Assembly (NCBI GenBank): GCA_030645915.1
Contig: JAUSNO010000016.1
Coordinates: 62,001-126,000 of the forward strand
Source: Undibacterium sp.
GTDB taxonomy: Bacteria; Pseudomonadota; Gammaproteobacteria; Burkholderiales; Burkholderiaceae_D
Direction: 5' to 3'
Length of the DNA: 64,000 nucleotides
Below, one piece after another: positions 43,063 through 53,125 of the stretch. Made by a program: the position numbers and the translations under genes. Position 1 is the stretch's first letter; every line of letters begins with the position of its first letter. The notes under the pieces are model-generated. The model was not told the origin of the DNA and made no database searches. It was given only the letters and a program-made list of their open reading frames with translations.

Positions 43063-43950
43063 TTACGCGGAACATTGGCTTTGGCCGCTTTCCATCACCT
43101 TCTTGCAATGCGGACACGATTTTCCCTCAACGTACCAAGGCGATAATTGTTCTCGCGGTGTCACTACGGCGCGGCAGGCATAGCATTGGGTGGTGTCGGT
43201 GGCTTCCAGTTGCGGGTTTAATGCGGTGCGATAGTCGAACACAAAACAGTCGCCGTGATAGTGCGCGCCGCCGACTTCTTCAAAGTACTTCAGGATGCCG
43301 CCTTCTAGCTGATATACGCTGTCATAGCCCACGTTCTGCATGTGAATTGCTGCTTTCTCGCAGCGGATGCCGCCGGTACAAAAGGTCACTACGGTCTTGT
43401 CATTTAAGGCATCACGATTGGCTTCAATGACCGCAGGGAATTCGGTGAATTTGGTGATGCGATAGTCGATGGTATTGTCGAAACTGCCCACATCCACCTC
43501 AAAATCATTGCGCGTATCAACCATCACGATGGCCTTGCCATTGTCATCATGTCCCTGATCCAGCCAGCGCTTGAGCGTGTGCGCATCCACTGATGGTGCG
43601 CGACCGTCTTCCGGTTTGATCAAGGGCATGCGCATGGTAATGATTTCGGGCTTGAGCTTGATCAGCAGCTTGGTGAACGGCTGATGATCCGACAAACTTT
43701 CTTTCGCTACAACATCCGCAAACCGAGGATCGGAATGCAGCCAATCCATATAGGCATCGATTTCGTTGCGCAAGCCGGCAAGGAACATATTGATGCCCTC
43801 TGGCGTCAGTAGTACCGTACCCTTAAGATTGAGCTCTTCACACTTGGCAATAAATTCAGGACGTCTTTCAGCGGTATCGTTGAACGTGATGAATTTATAG
43901 GCAGAAATATTAATGTATTGATTGTCTTGGGATGTAGTTTGGGCGGGCAT
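43063..43950 (-). CDS. trhO: tRNA uridine(34) hydroxylase, rhodanese-like
   Basis: A 295-residue member of the YceA/TrhO family, which hydroxylates U34 in tRNAs read by wobble (ho5U), using oxygen. The N-terminal acylphosphatase-like domain (about 10-100; [16 protein letters not shown]) is followed by a rhodanese domain with the active-site loop [11 protein letters not shown] (about 185-195, Cys186 likely catalytic). A Cys-rich C-terminal segment (CYACRAVV and CPHCKK) may bind zinc. ATG 43950 is chosen over 43992 on family length. It is divergent from dnaE. Confidence 0.9.
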   Translation of the reverse strand: MPAQTTSQDNQYINISAYKFITFNDTAERRPEFIAKCEELNLKGTVLLTPEGINMFLAGLRNEIDAYMDWLHSDPRFADVVAKESLSDHQPFTKLLIKLKPEIITMRMPLIKPEDGRAPSVDAHTLKRWLDQGHDDNGKAIVMVDTRNDFEVDVGSFDNTIDYRITKFTEFPAVIEANRDALNDKTVVTFCTGGIRCEKAAIHMQNVGYDSVYQLEGGILKYFEEVGGAHYHGDCFVFDYRTALNPQLEATDTTQCYACRAVVTPREQLSPWYVEGKSCPHCKKVMESGQSQCSA

Positions 43951-44187
43951 GAAAAATTCGATAAGGTAGTTAAGTCTTTGATTCGATAGCATTATAAGGC
44001 AGAACGATAGCCTTGGATATGGTCTGTAGTAAAGCAGCTTGCCCTAAATGCAAAGGAAATCCTGCAGTCGTCACATCTATTTAATGCGATTTTTCTGGCT
44101 TTTTGTTAACGCTTCAATCTTGCGTGGCATGGTTTCAAGCCTGAACACAATCTCTTAATTTGTCGGGCAACGCGGTAAAATAGCGGG

Positions 44188-47100
44188 ATGAATACTGAAT
44201 CCGCTACTGCCTCCGTTAATGAATTAATACTTCCGGCTGAAACTGCTGGCGCAAGCGCCCAATCTACCGTTTCTCCGCCTCCGTTTCCCCAATTTGTCCA
44301 CCTGCGTCTGCATTCGGAATATTCGATTGTTGATGGCTTGGTGAGAATAGATGATGTCGTTAAGGCTGCTGTCAAAGATCGGCAACCTGCATTGGCAATG
44401 ACCGATCTCGCCAATCTGTTTGGCATGGTGAAATTTTATAAGGCCTCGCGCGGTAAGGGGATTAAACCGATCGTAGGTTGTGACGTCTGGATCACGAATG
44501 AGACGGACAGGGACAAGCCTTCACGTTTATTACTTTTGGTCAAAAACCGTATTGGCTATCTTCAACTGTGCGAGCTACTGGCGCAGGCCTGGATAGAGAA
44601 CCAGCATCGTGGCCGTGCCGAGTTAAAGTTTGAGTGGCTGCAGGCGATTTTTGAGAAAGGCGGCGAACCTGGTTTGATCGCCTTGTCTGGCGCCCATTTC
44701 GGTGACGTCGGCATTGCTATCGACAACGGTAACCTGGATGCCGCCGAGCGTTATGCACAACGCTGGGCGAGTATTTTTCCGCAGCATTTTTACATCGAGA
44801 TACAACGTGCTGGCCAACCCAATATGGAGAATCATGTGCGCCTGGCAGTCGCCTTGGCGCATAAGCTGGGTCTGCCGGTGGTGGCCACCCACCCCATTCA
44901 ATTCATCAACAAAGAAGATTTTACGGCGCACGAAGCGCGCACGTGTATTGCTGAAGGCGAGATGCTGGCCAATGGCCGCCGCGTAAGACGCTTCAATGAT
45001 CAGCAATGCTTTAAGACTCAGGCGGAAATGGCCGTTCTGTTTGCCGACCTGCCTGTCGCACTGCAAAACGCGGTCGAAATTGCCAAACGTTGCAGCCTGA
45101 CGCTGGTTTTGGGCAAGCCTCAGTTGCCGGATTTCCCTACCCCTGAAGGTATGACCATCAATGATTTTCTGGTGGCTGAATCGAAAAAAGGTTTGGAATA
45201 TCGTCTGACACAAGTGTTTCCGAATGAGGAAAAGCGTGAGCAGGAGAGGGCGCGTTACGAGGCGCGCCTGAAGTTCGAGACTGATACCATCGTTAAGATG
45301 GGCTTCCCGGGTTACTTCCTGATCGTCGCTGATTTTATTCAGTGGGCCAAAAACAATGGCGTACCTGTTGGTCCCGGTCGAGGTTCTGGAGCGGGTTCAC
45401 TGGTGGCGTATTCGCTGCTCATTACCGATCTCGATCCTTTACAGTACAACTTGTTGTTCGAGCGTTTCCTGAATCCTGAGCGCGTCTCCATGCCCGATTT
45501 CGATATTGATTTCTGCCAGGAAGGCCGCGATCGCGTGATCCAGTATGTGAAGGATACATACGGCAAGGAAGCCGTGTCGCAGATCGCCACCTTCGGTACC
45601 ATGGCGGCCAAAGGTGCGATCCGTGACGTTGGTCGTGTGCTCGATTTCGGCTACATGTTTTGCGATGGCATTTCTAAGTTGATCCCGTTTAAGCCGGGCA
45701 AACAGGTGACGATTGCCGAGGCGATTATCGAAGAGCCGATGCTGGCCGAGCGCCAGGAGAATGAAGAAGAAGTGAAGACCTTGCTGGATCTGGCGCAGCA
45801 GGTGGAAGGCATTACGCGCAACATCGGTATGCATGCCGGTGGTGTGTTGATTGCGCCAGGTAAGCTCACTGATTTTTGCCCGCTCTATACGCAGGGCGGC
45901 GATACCGGTGTGGTCTCGCAATACGATAAAGATGACGTGGAAGCCGTCGGCTTGGTGAAGTTCGACTTTTTGGGTTTGACTACGTTGACGATTCTTGATA
46001 GGGCAGTACGCTATATCAAAATGCTCGATCCTTCATTGGCTGATTTTGATCTGGCCAAGTTGCCGCTTGATGACAGAGCATCTTATGAGCTGTTGACCAA
46101 GGCAAAGACCGTTGCCGTGTTCCAGCTGGAAAGCCGCGGCATGCAAGGCATGCTGAAGGATGCGCGGCCGGATCGCTTTGAGGACATTATCGCGTTGGTG
46201 GCCTTGTATCGACCTGGTCCTATGGATCTGATTCCGGATTTTTGCAAACGTAAGCACGGCGAAAAATTTGATTATCCCGATCCACGTACCGAAGGCATTT
46301 TGTCGGAAACCTACGGCATCATGGTGTATCAGGAACAGGTAATGCAGATGGCGCAGGTGGTCGGTGGCTACTCGCTCGGTGGCGCCGATTTGCTGCGTCG
46401 TGCAATGGGTAAAAAGAAGGCCGAAGAGATGGCCGAGCACCGCCAGATTTTCCGCGATGGCGCCGCTAAAGATGGTTTGTCGCAAGCCAAGGCCGACGAG
46501 ATTTTCGATCTGATGGAGAAGTTTGCGGGTTACGGTTTTAATAAATCGCATGCCGCCGCGTATGCCTTGCTGTCGTATCACACTGCGTATTTAAAGGCGC
46601 ATCATCCTGCCGCGTTTATGGCGGCGAATATGTCGCTGGCGATGGACGATACCGAAAAAATCAAAATTTTGGTGGAAGACACGCTGGATATCTGCAAGCT
46701 CACCTTGCTGCCGCCCGACATCAATCAATCCGATTATCGCTTCATGCCGGTAGGTGTGCCAGGCAAGAAGGCAACGCAGATCCGTTACGGCATGGGCGCG
46801 GTAAAAGGATCGGGGCAAAATGCGATCGAGAATATCGTTGCCGCGCGCAAGACGGGCGGCCCGTTTGTCAGCCTGTTTGATTTTTGTAAGCGCGTCGATA
46901 AACGTCAGGTTAACCGCCGCACGATAGAATCGCTGATACGTGCCGGTGCCATGGATAGTCTGAAGCAAGACAGGGCCATTTTGCTCGCCACAGTGGATTA
47001 TGCGATGGAGGGAGCGTTGCAGGCGGATGCGGCAGCAAATCAGGTGAGTTTATTCGGCGATGACGATGACATGATCCCGCCACCGGAATACATCAAGGCC

Positions 47101-47739
47101 GAGGTGTGGTCAGACCGTCAGCGTCTGCTCGAGGAAAAACAGGCGCTGGGTTTTTATCTGTCAGGCCATCTGTTCGACGCCTACGCGCCTGAAGTGCGGC
47201 AATTCGTCAAGACCACGTTAGCAAAGCTTGATCCGTCGCGCGATTTACGGCTGCTCGGTGGCGTCATTTCTGGTTTGCGCACGCAGATGACACAGCGTGG
47301 GAAAATTCTGATCGTCACCCTCGATGATGGTACCGCCACCGTCGATGTCACGGTGTACAGCGAACTGGCCGATCAGTACAAAAACATTTTCAAGGAAGAT
47401 GAATTCCTGGCGGTGCTGGGCAAGGTTTCTGAAGACCGGTTTTCGGGTGGCTTGCGTATCACGGCTGAAAAAGTGATGGACATCGGTCGCGCCAGGGTGC
47501 AGTTCTCGCAAGGCTTACGCATCACGCTGAGCGCGCAAGCAGACACGGCCAAATTGACCGACATCCTCAAGCCGCATATCAATCAGGAAGGCTGTCCGGT
47601 GCTTATCCGCTATCAAAATAACGATGCCAGCGCCGAGTTGTATCTGGCGGACCAATGGCGGGTGAACCCGGATGACCATTTGAGAAAAAAACTAGGTGAT
47701 TGGCTGAGTCCAAAAAACGTGCAGATTGAATATGCCTGA
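44188..47739 (+). CDS. dnaE: DNA polymerase III alpha subunit
   Basis: The 1,183-residue replicative polymerase. The PHP domain opens at HLRLHSEYSIVDGLVRI (about 33-49). The palm holds the catalytic acidic residues in MPDFDIDFCQEGRD (about 435-448) and VGPGRGSGAGSLVAY lies just before. The thumb and fingers, the beta-binding motif near QVSLFGD (about 952-958) and the OB fold (about 1020-1100) follow. Length fits DnaE1. It overlaps the O-antigen ligase-like gene by 8 bp, so the two are translationally linked. Confidence 0.97.
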   Translation: MNTESATASVNELILPAETAGASAQSTVSPPPFPQFVHLRLHSEYSIVDGLVRIDDVVKAAVKDRQPALAMTDLANLFGMVKFYKASRGKGIKPIVGCDVWITNETDRDKPSRLLLLVKNRIGYLQLCELLAQAWIENQHRGRAELKFEWLQAIFEKGGEPGLIALSGAHFGDVGIAIDNGNLDAAERYAQRWASIFPQHFYIEIQRAGQPNMENHVRLAVALAHKLGLPVVATHPIQFINKEDFTAHEARTCIAEGEMLANGRRVRRFNDQQCFKTQAEMAVLFADLPVALQNAVEIAKRCSLTLVLGKPQLPDFPTPEGMTINDFLVAESKKGLEYRLTQVFPNEEKREQERARYEARLKFETDTIVKMGFPGYFLIVADFIQWAKNNGVPVGPGRGSGAGSLVAYSLLITDLDPLQYNLLFERFLNPERVSMPDFDIDFCQEGRDRVIQYVKDTYGKEAVSQIATFGTMAAKGAIRDVGRVLDFGYMFCDGISKLIPFKPGKQVTIAEAIIEEPMLAERQENEEEVKTLLDLAQQVEGITRNIGMHAGGVLIAPGKLTDFCPLYTQGGDTGVVSQYDKDDVEAVGLVKFDFLGLTTLTILDRAVRYIKMLDPSLADFDLAKLPLDDRASYELLTKAKTVAVFQLESRGMQGMLKDARPDRFEDIIALVALYRPGPMDLIPDFCKRKHGEKFDYPDPRTEGILSETYGIMVYQEQVMQMAQVVGGYSLGGADLLRRAMGKKKAEEMAEHRQIFRDGAAKDGLSQAKADEIFDLMEKFAGYGFNKSHAAAYALLSYHTAYLKAHHPAAFMAANMSLAMDDTEKIKILVEDTLDICKLTLLPPDINQSDYRFMPVGVPGKKATQIRYGMGAVKGSGQNAIENIVAARKTGGPFVSLFDFCKRVDKRQVNRRTIESLIRAGAMDSLKQDRAILLATVDYAMEGALQADAAANQVSLFGDDDDMIPPPEYIKAEVWSDRQRLLEEKQALGFYLSGHLFDAYAPEVRQFVKTTLAKLDPSRDLRLLGGVISGLRTQMTQRGKILIVTLDDGTATVDVTVYSELADQYKNIFKEDEFLAVLGKVSEDRFSGGLRITAEKVMDIGRARVQFSQGLRITLSAQADTAKLTDILKPHINQEGCPVLIRYQNNDASAELYLADQWRVNPDDHLRKKLGDWLSPKNVQIEYA

Positions 47740-49015
47740 TCGCCAAATGAACCCGCCAGCGGCGCACGACGCATGGCGCTTAGCTTTGCCACAGCAGGTA
47801 TTGGCTTGGCTTCCGCTGAGCCTGTTCTTTCCTCTAGGCGTGATGTATGGCGGCATTTTACTGTTTTATATCAGTCTGATTGTTTCAGGTCGTTATGCGG
47901 AAAAATGGCAAAACGTGCGCGCTAGCCCCATGTTGTTGCCAATACTTGCCCTGAGTGCCATGACGCTTGTTATCGGACTATTTCAGGACAGGCATGCAGG
48001 TGAATTCTGGCCCGGTTTCTTGCACTACCAAACTTACTTATTCCTGCTGCCATTTTTGTCCGTTGGTGCGGGTGCGTGGCAAAAAAAAGCCCAGCAAATA
48101 TTTTTTGCCGGCGCTGTTTATGCCGCTACCCTGTACTACCTGAGCGCCTTGCAATGGCTGCCCAATATCAAATTTTTTCGCAGTTACGCCATATACGAAG
48201 GGAATAAATCCATTCTGTTTGGGATATTGCTGGCGTTAGCTGCAGGATGGATGCTGCACGCGTGGCGCTGGCAAAAGGATCACGTAGCCTGGCGTGCTGC
48301 GGCCTTGCTTTATGTCGTTACCGCATTGTTGTTACTGGCAAAAACCCGCACGGCTAGTTTGATTTTTATCTTGTTGTGCCTGGTTATAGTATTTCGTCAA
48401 TTCAGTTTTACCTGGCGTAAATTGCTTGCACTCTTCATTCTGCTTCTGATGGTAGCGGCGAGCATGAATTACATCGCTGGTCTGCCTGCACCGGCGACTT
48501 GTCTTGTGAATGCGATGCGCGATGCGCAAATGAAGTCGACGGATATTATGCTCACGCGCGGCGTGTGCACCGTACATCAGATCCGCGATTTCAGTCAGGG
48601 AAAACAAATTGCCGAAGATGGCATGCGTCTGGAAATTTATAAGAACACGATTGAACTGATCGCGGAAAAACCGTGGGGCGGACATGGCATCGGCAATTGG
48701 ATGCCTCTGTATCAAGCCAAGGCAAAAGACATGATGAGCGGTACCATGACCACGCCACATAATGACTACTTGTTATATTGCACCGAGCTCGGCATATTTG
48801 GATTGCTGGTGTTGTTATGGATATGGTGCAAGCAATTGCTGATTGCCAGGCAAATGCAAAGTGGCGTGCATGAAGAGCGGGCAATGCTGCTGTCATTGCT
48901 GGGTATGACCATGATGGTCGGCGGCATGTTTAATGCCGTCTTGCGTGATGGCGTCTTTGGCATGGCGTTTATGATTCTGCTGGCGATACCCTTGGCTGGC
49001 GTGAAGAAGCTTTAG
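47732..49015 (+). CDS. O-antigen ligase family membrane protein
   Basis: A 427-residue polytopic protein with about ten membrane segments and a large periplasmic loop. It fits the WaaL/RfaL O-antigen ligase superfamily by the loop motif GHGIGNWMPLYQAKAKD (about 317-333) and the following HNDYLLYCTELGIFG (about 343-357), where His and Arg residues are usually needed. It probably transfers an undecaprenyl-linked glycan to lipid A-core in the periplasm. It starts within dnaE and lies before msbA and waaF, which supports a lipopolysaccharide role. Another Wzy-like role is possible. Confidence 0.85.
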   Translation: MPDRQMNPPAAHDAWRLALPQQVLAWLPLSLFFPLGVMYGGILLFYISLIVSGRYAEKWQNVRASPMLLPILALSAMTLVIGLFQDRHAGEFWPGFLHYQTYLFLLPFLSVGAGAWQKKAQQIFFAGAVYAATLYYLSALQWLPNIKFFRSYAIYEGNKSILFGILLALAAGWMLHAWRWQKDHVAWRAAALLYVVTALLLLAKTRTASLIFILLCLVIVFRQFSFTWRKLLALFILLLMVAASMNYIAGLPAPATCLVNAMRDAQMKSTDIMLTRGVCTVHQIRDFSQGKQIAEDGMRLEIYKNTIELIAEKPWGGHGIGNWMPLYQAKAKDMMSGTMTTPHNDYLLYCTELGIFGLLVLLWIWCKQLLIARQMQSGVHEERAMLLSLLGMTMMVGGMFNAVLRDGVFGMAFMILLAIPLAGVKKL

Positions 49016-49058
49016 CGCACTTATCCACGCCCACGTTGATGAAATATTGAAATAGAAC

Positions 49059-49118
49059 ACGCAGTATCCATGAGCCTTCTGGCATGAAAATGGCTGGAAA
49101 CCCGCATGGATACTGCGT
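49059..49118. repeat. Palindromic repeat family, copy 6
   Basis: Arms ACGCAGTATCCATG (49059-49072) and CATGGATACTGCGT (49105-49118) are perfect 14-bp inverted repeats. AGTATCC replaces ACTATCC of copy 1, and the right arm changes with it (GGATACT). The inner right part carries GGCTGGAAACCCGC. It lies between the ligase-like gene and msbA. Confidence 0.9.
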
Positions 49119-49135
49119 AACAAAAAATGAAATAA

Positions 49136-50872
49136 ATGAATAAAATTACTTTAGCCGTGTTCCAGCGATTGTGGATATCCATCTGCCAGTATCGTGGCTA
49201 TCTCTTGCTGACCTTGGTAACCATGCTCGGCACCGCATTGACTGAGGTTGCACTGCCCTATATGTTTGGTTATCTGATGGATCATGGCTTTAAAGGCGAA
49301 CAAACTAAGCTGCCTCTATGGAAAGTGCCGACTTTTATTATCGGCGTTTTTCTTGTGCGTGGCGTCTGTACTTTCATTACCAGCTATCTGATGACCTGGA
49401 TCTCGACGCGTTTGCTGAATGATTTGCGGGCCCAGATTTTCTCGAAAATTATGCGTGTGCCAGTCGATTTTTATCACAGTGAATCATCCGGCCGTATCAT
49501 CAATACCATCATGTTCGAGGCGCAGCAGATCGTTGAAATGGTGAAAGTCACGATCACCACACTGATCCGCGATTCACTGACGGTGATCGTGCTGATGGTG
49601 TATCTGTTATGGGTCAACTGGAAACTGACTGCAGTGACACTGGTGCTGATCCCTGCGATGGCGGCGCTGATACGTGCGGTCAGCAAGCGTCTGCGCTTGC
49701 TCAATCAAAGGCAATTGGAAGTGAATGGCGAACTGACTCAAGTCATCGAAGAAACCACGCGCGCGCATCAGGTGATCCGCATTTTCGGTGGACAGAAGTA
49801 TGAGCAAAAACGCTTTGATGCAAAGAACGAAAAATTGCGCGGCTATTCGATGAAGACCACGGTGGCAGTCGCTTCCACTACCCCGATCACGCAAGTTTTG
49901 GCAGCTGTGGCGGTGGCGATCGTCATCATGCTGGCCTTAGTGCAGGCCCGAGATGACGCGACTACCCAGGGCGCTTTTGTCAGTTTCATTACCTCGATGT
50001 TGATGCTTCTGGCGCCCTTAAAACGTCTGGCCGATCTGAATGGCCCCATGCAGCGCGGCCTGGCCGCTTCCGAGTCTGTGTTCGGCATGATCGACGCAGA
50101 ATCTGAACGGGACAGCGGCGCGCACCTCGCGGCAAGAGCGCAGGGCAAGCTAGAATTCAACCACACCAGTTTCACCTATCCTGAACAAGAACAGGAAGCG
50201 CTGACAGATATTAATTTGTGCATACAACCTGGCGAAACGATTGCGCTGGTAGGTATGTCGGGCGGTGGCAAGACATCGCTGGTGAATCTGGTGCCGCGTT
50301 TTTACACGCCCGATTCTGGTGATATTTTGCTCGATGGGCGCTCACTGAAAGATATTTCCTTATCCAGTCTGCGCGAACAAATCGCCATGGTCAGTCAGCA
50401 TGTGGTCTTGTTTGACGATACGATCGCCGCGAATATCGCTTACGGCGACACACAGCCAGATCCGGACAGAATTACCGCAGCCGTGCAGGCAGCGCATTTG
50501 AAAGAGGTGATCAGCGATATGCCGGAAGGGCTGAACACGATGATAGGCGACAATGGCATGCGTTTATCCGGCGGTCAGCGCCAGCGCTTGGCGATTGCCA
50601 GAGCGATCTATAAAAATGCGCCTATCTTGATTCTGGATGAAGCGACTTCCGCACTCGATACTGAATCTGAACGAGCGGTGCAGGCTGCCCTGGATGGACT
50701 GATGCAGGGCCGAACTACCTTGGTCATTGCGCATAGACTCTCAACGATTGAGCGCGCCAGTCGCATTGCGGTGCTGGTAGACGGCCGTATCGTGGAAATC
50801 GGCACTCATGCCGAGTTGCTCGCCAAAGACGCTGTGTATGCCAATTTGTATCGCTTGCAGTTTGCGGCGTAA
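49136..50872 (+). CDS. msbA: Lipid A/lipopolysaccharide flippase MsbA
   Basis: A 578-residue half-transporter that flips lipid A-core across the inner membrane. Six membrane segments lie in about 1-310. The ATPase has Walker A GMSGGGKTS (about 373-381), signature LSGGQRQRLAIARA (about 480-493) and Walker B ILILDEATSALD (about 499-510). The family MsbA is favoured over other ABC exporters by its place between an O-antigen ligase-like gene and waaF. It starts 17 bp after palindromic copy 6. Confidence 0.93.
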   Translation: MNKITLAVFQRLWISICQYRGYLLLTLVTMLGTALTEVALPYMFGYLMDHGFKGEQTKLPLWKVPTFIIGVFLVRGVCTFITSYLMTWISTRLLNDLRAQIFSKIMRVPVDFYHSESSGRIINTIMFEAQQIVEMVKVTITTLIRDSLTVIVLMVYLLWVNWKLTAVTLVLIPAMAALIRAVSKRLRLLNQRQLEVNGELTQVIEETTRAHQVIRIFGGQKYEQKRFDAKNEKLRGYSMKTTVAVASTTPITQVLAAVAVAIVIMLALVQARDDATTQGAFVSFITSMLMLLAPLKRLADLNGPMQRGLAASESVFGMIDAESERDSGAHLAARAQGKLEFNHTSFTYPEQEQEALTDINLCIQPGETIALVGMSGGGKTSLVNLVPRFYTPDSGDILLDGRSLKDISLSSLREQIAMVSQHVVLFDDTIAANIAYGDTQPDPDRITAAVQAAHLKEVISDMPEGLNTMIGDNGMRLSGGQRQRLAIARAIYKNAPILILDEATSALDTESERAVQAALDGLMQGRTTLVIAHRLSTIERASRIAVLVDGRIVEIGTHAELLAKDAVYANLYRLQFAA

Positions 50873-50874
50873 TC

Positions 50875-51945
50875 ATGGCTGAGCCAATTCCATCCCGAAT
50901 TCTGGTGATAGCGCCCAACTGGATAGGTGATGCCGTGATGGCGCAGCCTCTCTTAGGGTTGCTGAAGAAAACCTATCCTGAGCAACCGATCGACGTGCTG
51001 ACACCAAGCTGGGTGGCACCGGTATTGCGCGCCATGGCAGAAGTCGATACCGTGCTGGAAACCCCTTTCAAGCATGGCGCATTGCAATTGCGCGAACGTT
51101 GGCGTTTTGCGCAAATGCTGCGTCTGCGTGGCTATGCCAGCGCCTATGTCTTGCCCAATACCTTGAAGTTTGCTCTGTTGCCGTGGATGGCAGGCATCAA
51201 GAAGCGCATCGGTTATATAGGCGAGAGTCGTTACGGCCTGATCAATGTGATGCATCACGACGATCCTGTCGCACCGCGCGCAATGGTGCCGTTTTATGCA
51301 GCACTGGCGACAACGCCAGCTTCACAGGCGCCAACGTCATTGCCGCGACCGGCATTGCACGTAGCCGACCAGCAGATAAGGCAAGTGTTAGGGATGCTAG
51401 GCTTGTCCGCGCAAAATCCGCTCATCGCCTTTGCGCCAGGTGCCGAATTTGGCAATGCCAAGCGCTGGCCAACTTCGCACTTTGCCCAGCTTGCTGTCAG
51501 TATTTTAAAATTACATCCGGATGCGCAAATCGTGTTGCTAGGTTCGCCCAAGGACAATGCGGTGTGCGATGAGATCAAAACCCTTTGTCCAGCGGTACAT
51601 CATCTGGCGGGTAAAACAACGCTGGATCAAGCCGTCGCCCTGATCGCCAGTTCGGCTGCAGTTGTCAGTAATGACTCTGGCTTGTTGCATATCGCCTCAG
51701 CGCTCAATCGTCCTGTCATTGCCTTATATGGCCCAACTGACCCCGATCATGCGCCACCATTCTCGGACATCTCCCATTCACTTTCGCTACGTCTGGCGTG
51801 CGCGCCATGCAAGCAACGAGAGTGTCCGCTGGGGCATCAGGATTGTATGCAAAAACTTACTAGCGACATGGTATGGAAGCCATTGCAAGGCATCTTGCAA
51901 GCAAGTGAAGCTGCGGACAGAAAAATTGATTTTTTTTGCGTTTGA
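50875..51945 (+). CDS. waaF: ADP-heptose:LPS heptosyltransferase II
   Basis: A 356-residue GT9 glycosyltransferase adding the second heptose to the lipopolysaccharide inner core. Typical motifs are IAPNWIGDAVMAQPLLG (about 11-27), AFAPGAEFGNAKRWP (about 184-198) and SNDSGLLHIASALNRPVIALYGPTDP (about 262-287). It starts 2 bp after the msbA stop and so belongs to the same operon. Assignment as heptosyltransferase II and not I rests on APNWIGDAVM and PGAEFGNAKRWP. Confidence 0.93.
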   Translation: MAEPIPSRILVIAPNWIGDAVMAQPLLGLLKKTYPEQPIDVLTPSWVAPVLRAMAEVDTVLETPFKHGALQLRERWRFAQMLRLRGYASAYVLPNTLKFALLPWMAGIKKRIGYIGESRYGLINVMHHDDPVAPRAMVPFYAALATTPASQAPTSLPRPALHVADQQIRQVLGMLGLSAQNPLIAFAPGAEFGNAKRWPTSHFAQLAVSILKLHPDAQIVLLGSPKDNAVCDEIKTLCPAVHHLAGKTTLDQAVALIASSAAVVSNDSGLLHIASALNRPVIALYGPTDPDHAPPFSDISHSLSLRLACAPCKQRECPLGHQDCMQKLTSDMVWKPLQGILQASEAADRKIDFFCV

Positions 51946-52071
51946 TCATTGACCGTTGTCAATTGCCCATCTTCGTTTTGTCATAGCGTATGGCATGAAG
52001 CGTTTTGCTCAGATCGCGCTATGATTGCAGGCTGGGTTGTGTAATATTGCACTCCCTGAATGGAGAATTGA

Positions 52072-53115
52072 ATGAATTACGGCACGATTATTCCGCGCCC
52101 ACTAAACGAAGAGAAGCGCTTGGCAGCGTTGCGCCGTTATGCCGTGCTCGACACGCCTGTTGACAGCGACTTTGATTTTTTGACCGAGATTGCCGCCACT
52201 TTGTGTGAGACGCCATTCGCCTTCATCGCTCTGGTCGATGAGGATAGGGTCTGGTACAAATCCGCGCATGGATCATTGGCGCGCGAAATTCCACGGGATT
52301 ATGATTATTGTTCCTACGCGATTCTGGAGGATGGTGAGCTCCATATCCCAGATTTGCACCTGGACCCTCGCACGGCGCGCCTGCCGCTGACGCGGGGTCC
52401 CCTGCATTATCGTATGTATAGCGGAGTGAATTTACAAAGTTCTGATGGCTATCCTATCGGGACTTTATGCGTGCTCGACACCAGGACTCGCGAATTGAGC
52501 CTGGAACAGCAGAATTTTTTACGTAAGCTTGCGCGCCAGGTAATGTTTCTCTTTGAGCTAAGTGCGAAAGACGCTGCGCTGGAAACGCTTAATGAAAAAA
52601 TTCAAAAGGTAGTCGTTTTTGATGAGCTTACCGGCCTGTCCAATCGACGCGCTTTGCTGGCCCGTTTACAGGCAGAAATGGATAGAAGCAGGCGTATCGG
52701 TACCGAACTGAGCGTCGTCATGATTGCATTGGACCATTTCAAACAGATCAATGATCGCCACGGCCAAGCCCTGGGAGATATTGTGTTGCGCGGCGTCGCA
52801 GCCTTATTGCGCGAGCATATCCGTGTTACCGATATCGCAGGACGATATGACGGCGACCAATTCTGCATACTTTTGCCAGGCACAAGTGTGGCTGATGCAA
52901 CTTTCGTCGCCAACACCTTGCGCATAGCGATCGCCGAGGCAGTTTTTTCGGGAATGGGCCATCAAGTCAAGGTAACCGCCAGCATCGGCATCACTTTTTA
53001 CAGTGCCAAAAATACACCAACGGTAGAAAGCCTCATAGAACTTTCTGCCCATGCCATGTTTCGGGCGAAAGTGGCTGGCCGCAATCGCGTCGAAACCGCA
53101 GCGGGCAACCCTTAA
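52072..53115 (+). CDS. GAF-GGDEF protein with degenerate active site
   Basis: A 347-residue soluble protein with an N-terminal GAF domain (about 20-165; CETPFAFIALVDEDRVWYKS, YPIGTLCVLDT) and a C-terminal GGDEF domain (about 180-340; FDELTGLSNRRAL). The active-site motif reads DGDQF in place of GGDEF, and the upstream helix has GQALGD for the usual GHxxGD, so diguanylate cyclase activity is doubtful. It may bind c-di-GMP or GTP or act through protein contacts. GGAG seven bases upstream supports the start. It is a single gene, convergent with rng. Confidence 0.88.
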   Translation: MNYGTIIPRPLNEEKRLAALRRYAVLDTPVDSDFDFLTEIAATLCETPFAFIALVDEDRVWYKSAHGSLAREIPRDYDYCSYAILEDGELHIPDLHLDPRTARLPLTRGPLHYRMYSGVNLQSSDGYPIGTLCVLDTRTRELSLEQQNFLRKLARQVMFLFELSAKDAALETLNEKIQKVVVFDELTGLSNRRALLARLQAEMDRSRRIGTELSVVMIALDHFKQINDRHGQALGDIVLRGVAALLREHIRVTDIAGRYDGDQFCILLPGTSVADATFVANTLRIAIAEAVFSGMGHQVKVTASIGITFYSAKNTPTVESLIELSAHAMFRAKVAGRNRVETAAGNP

Positions 53116-53125
53116 AATACAATTT

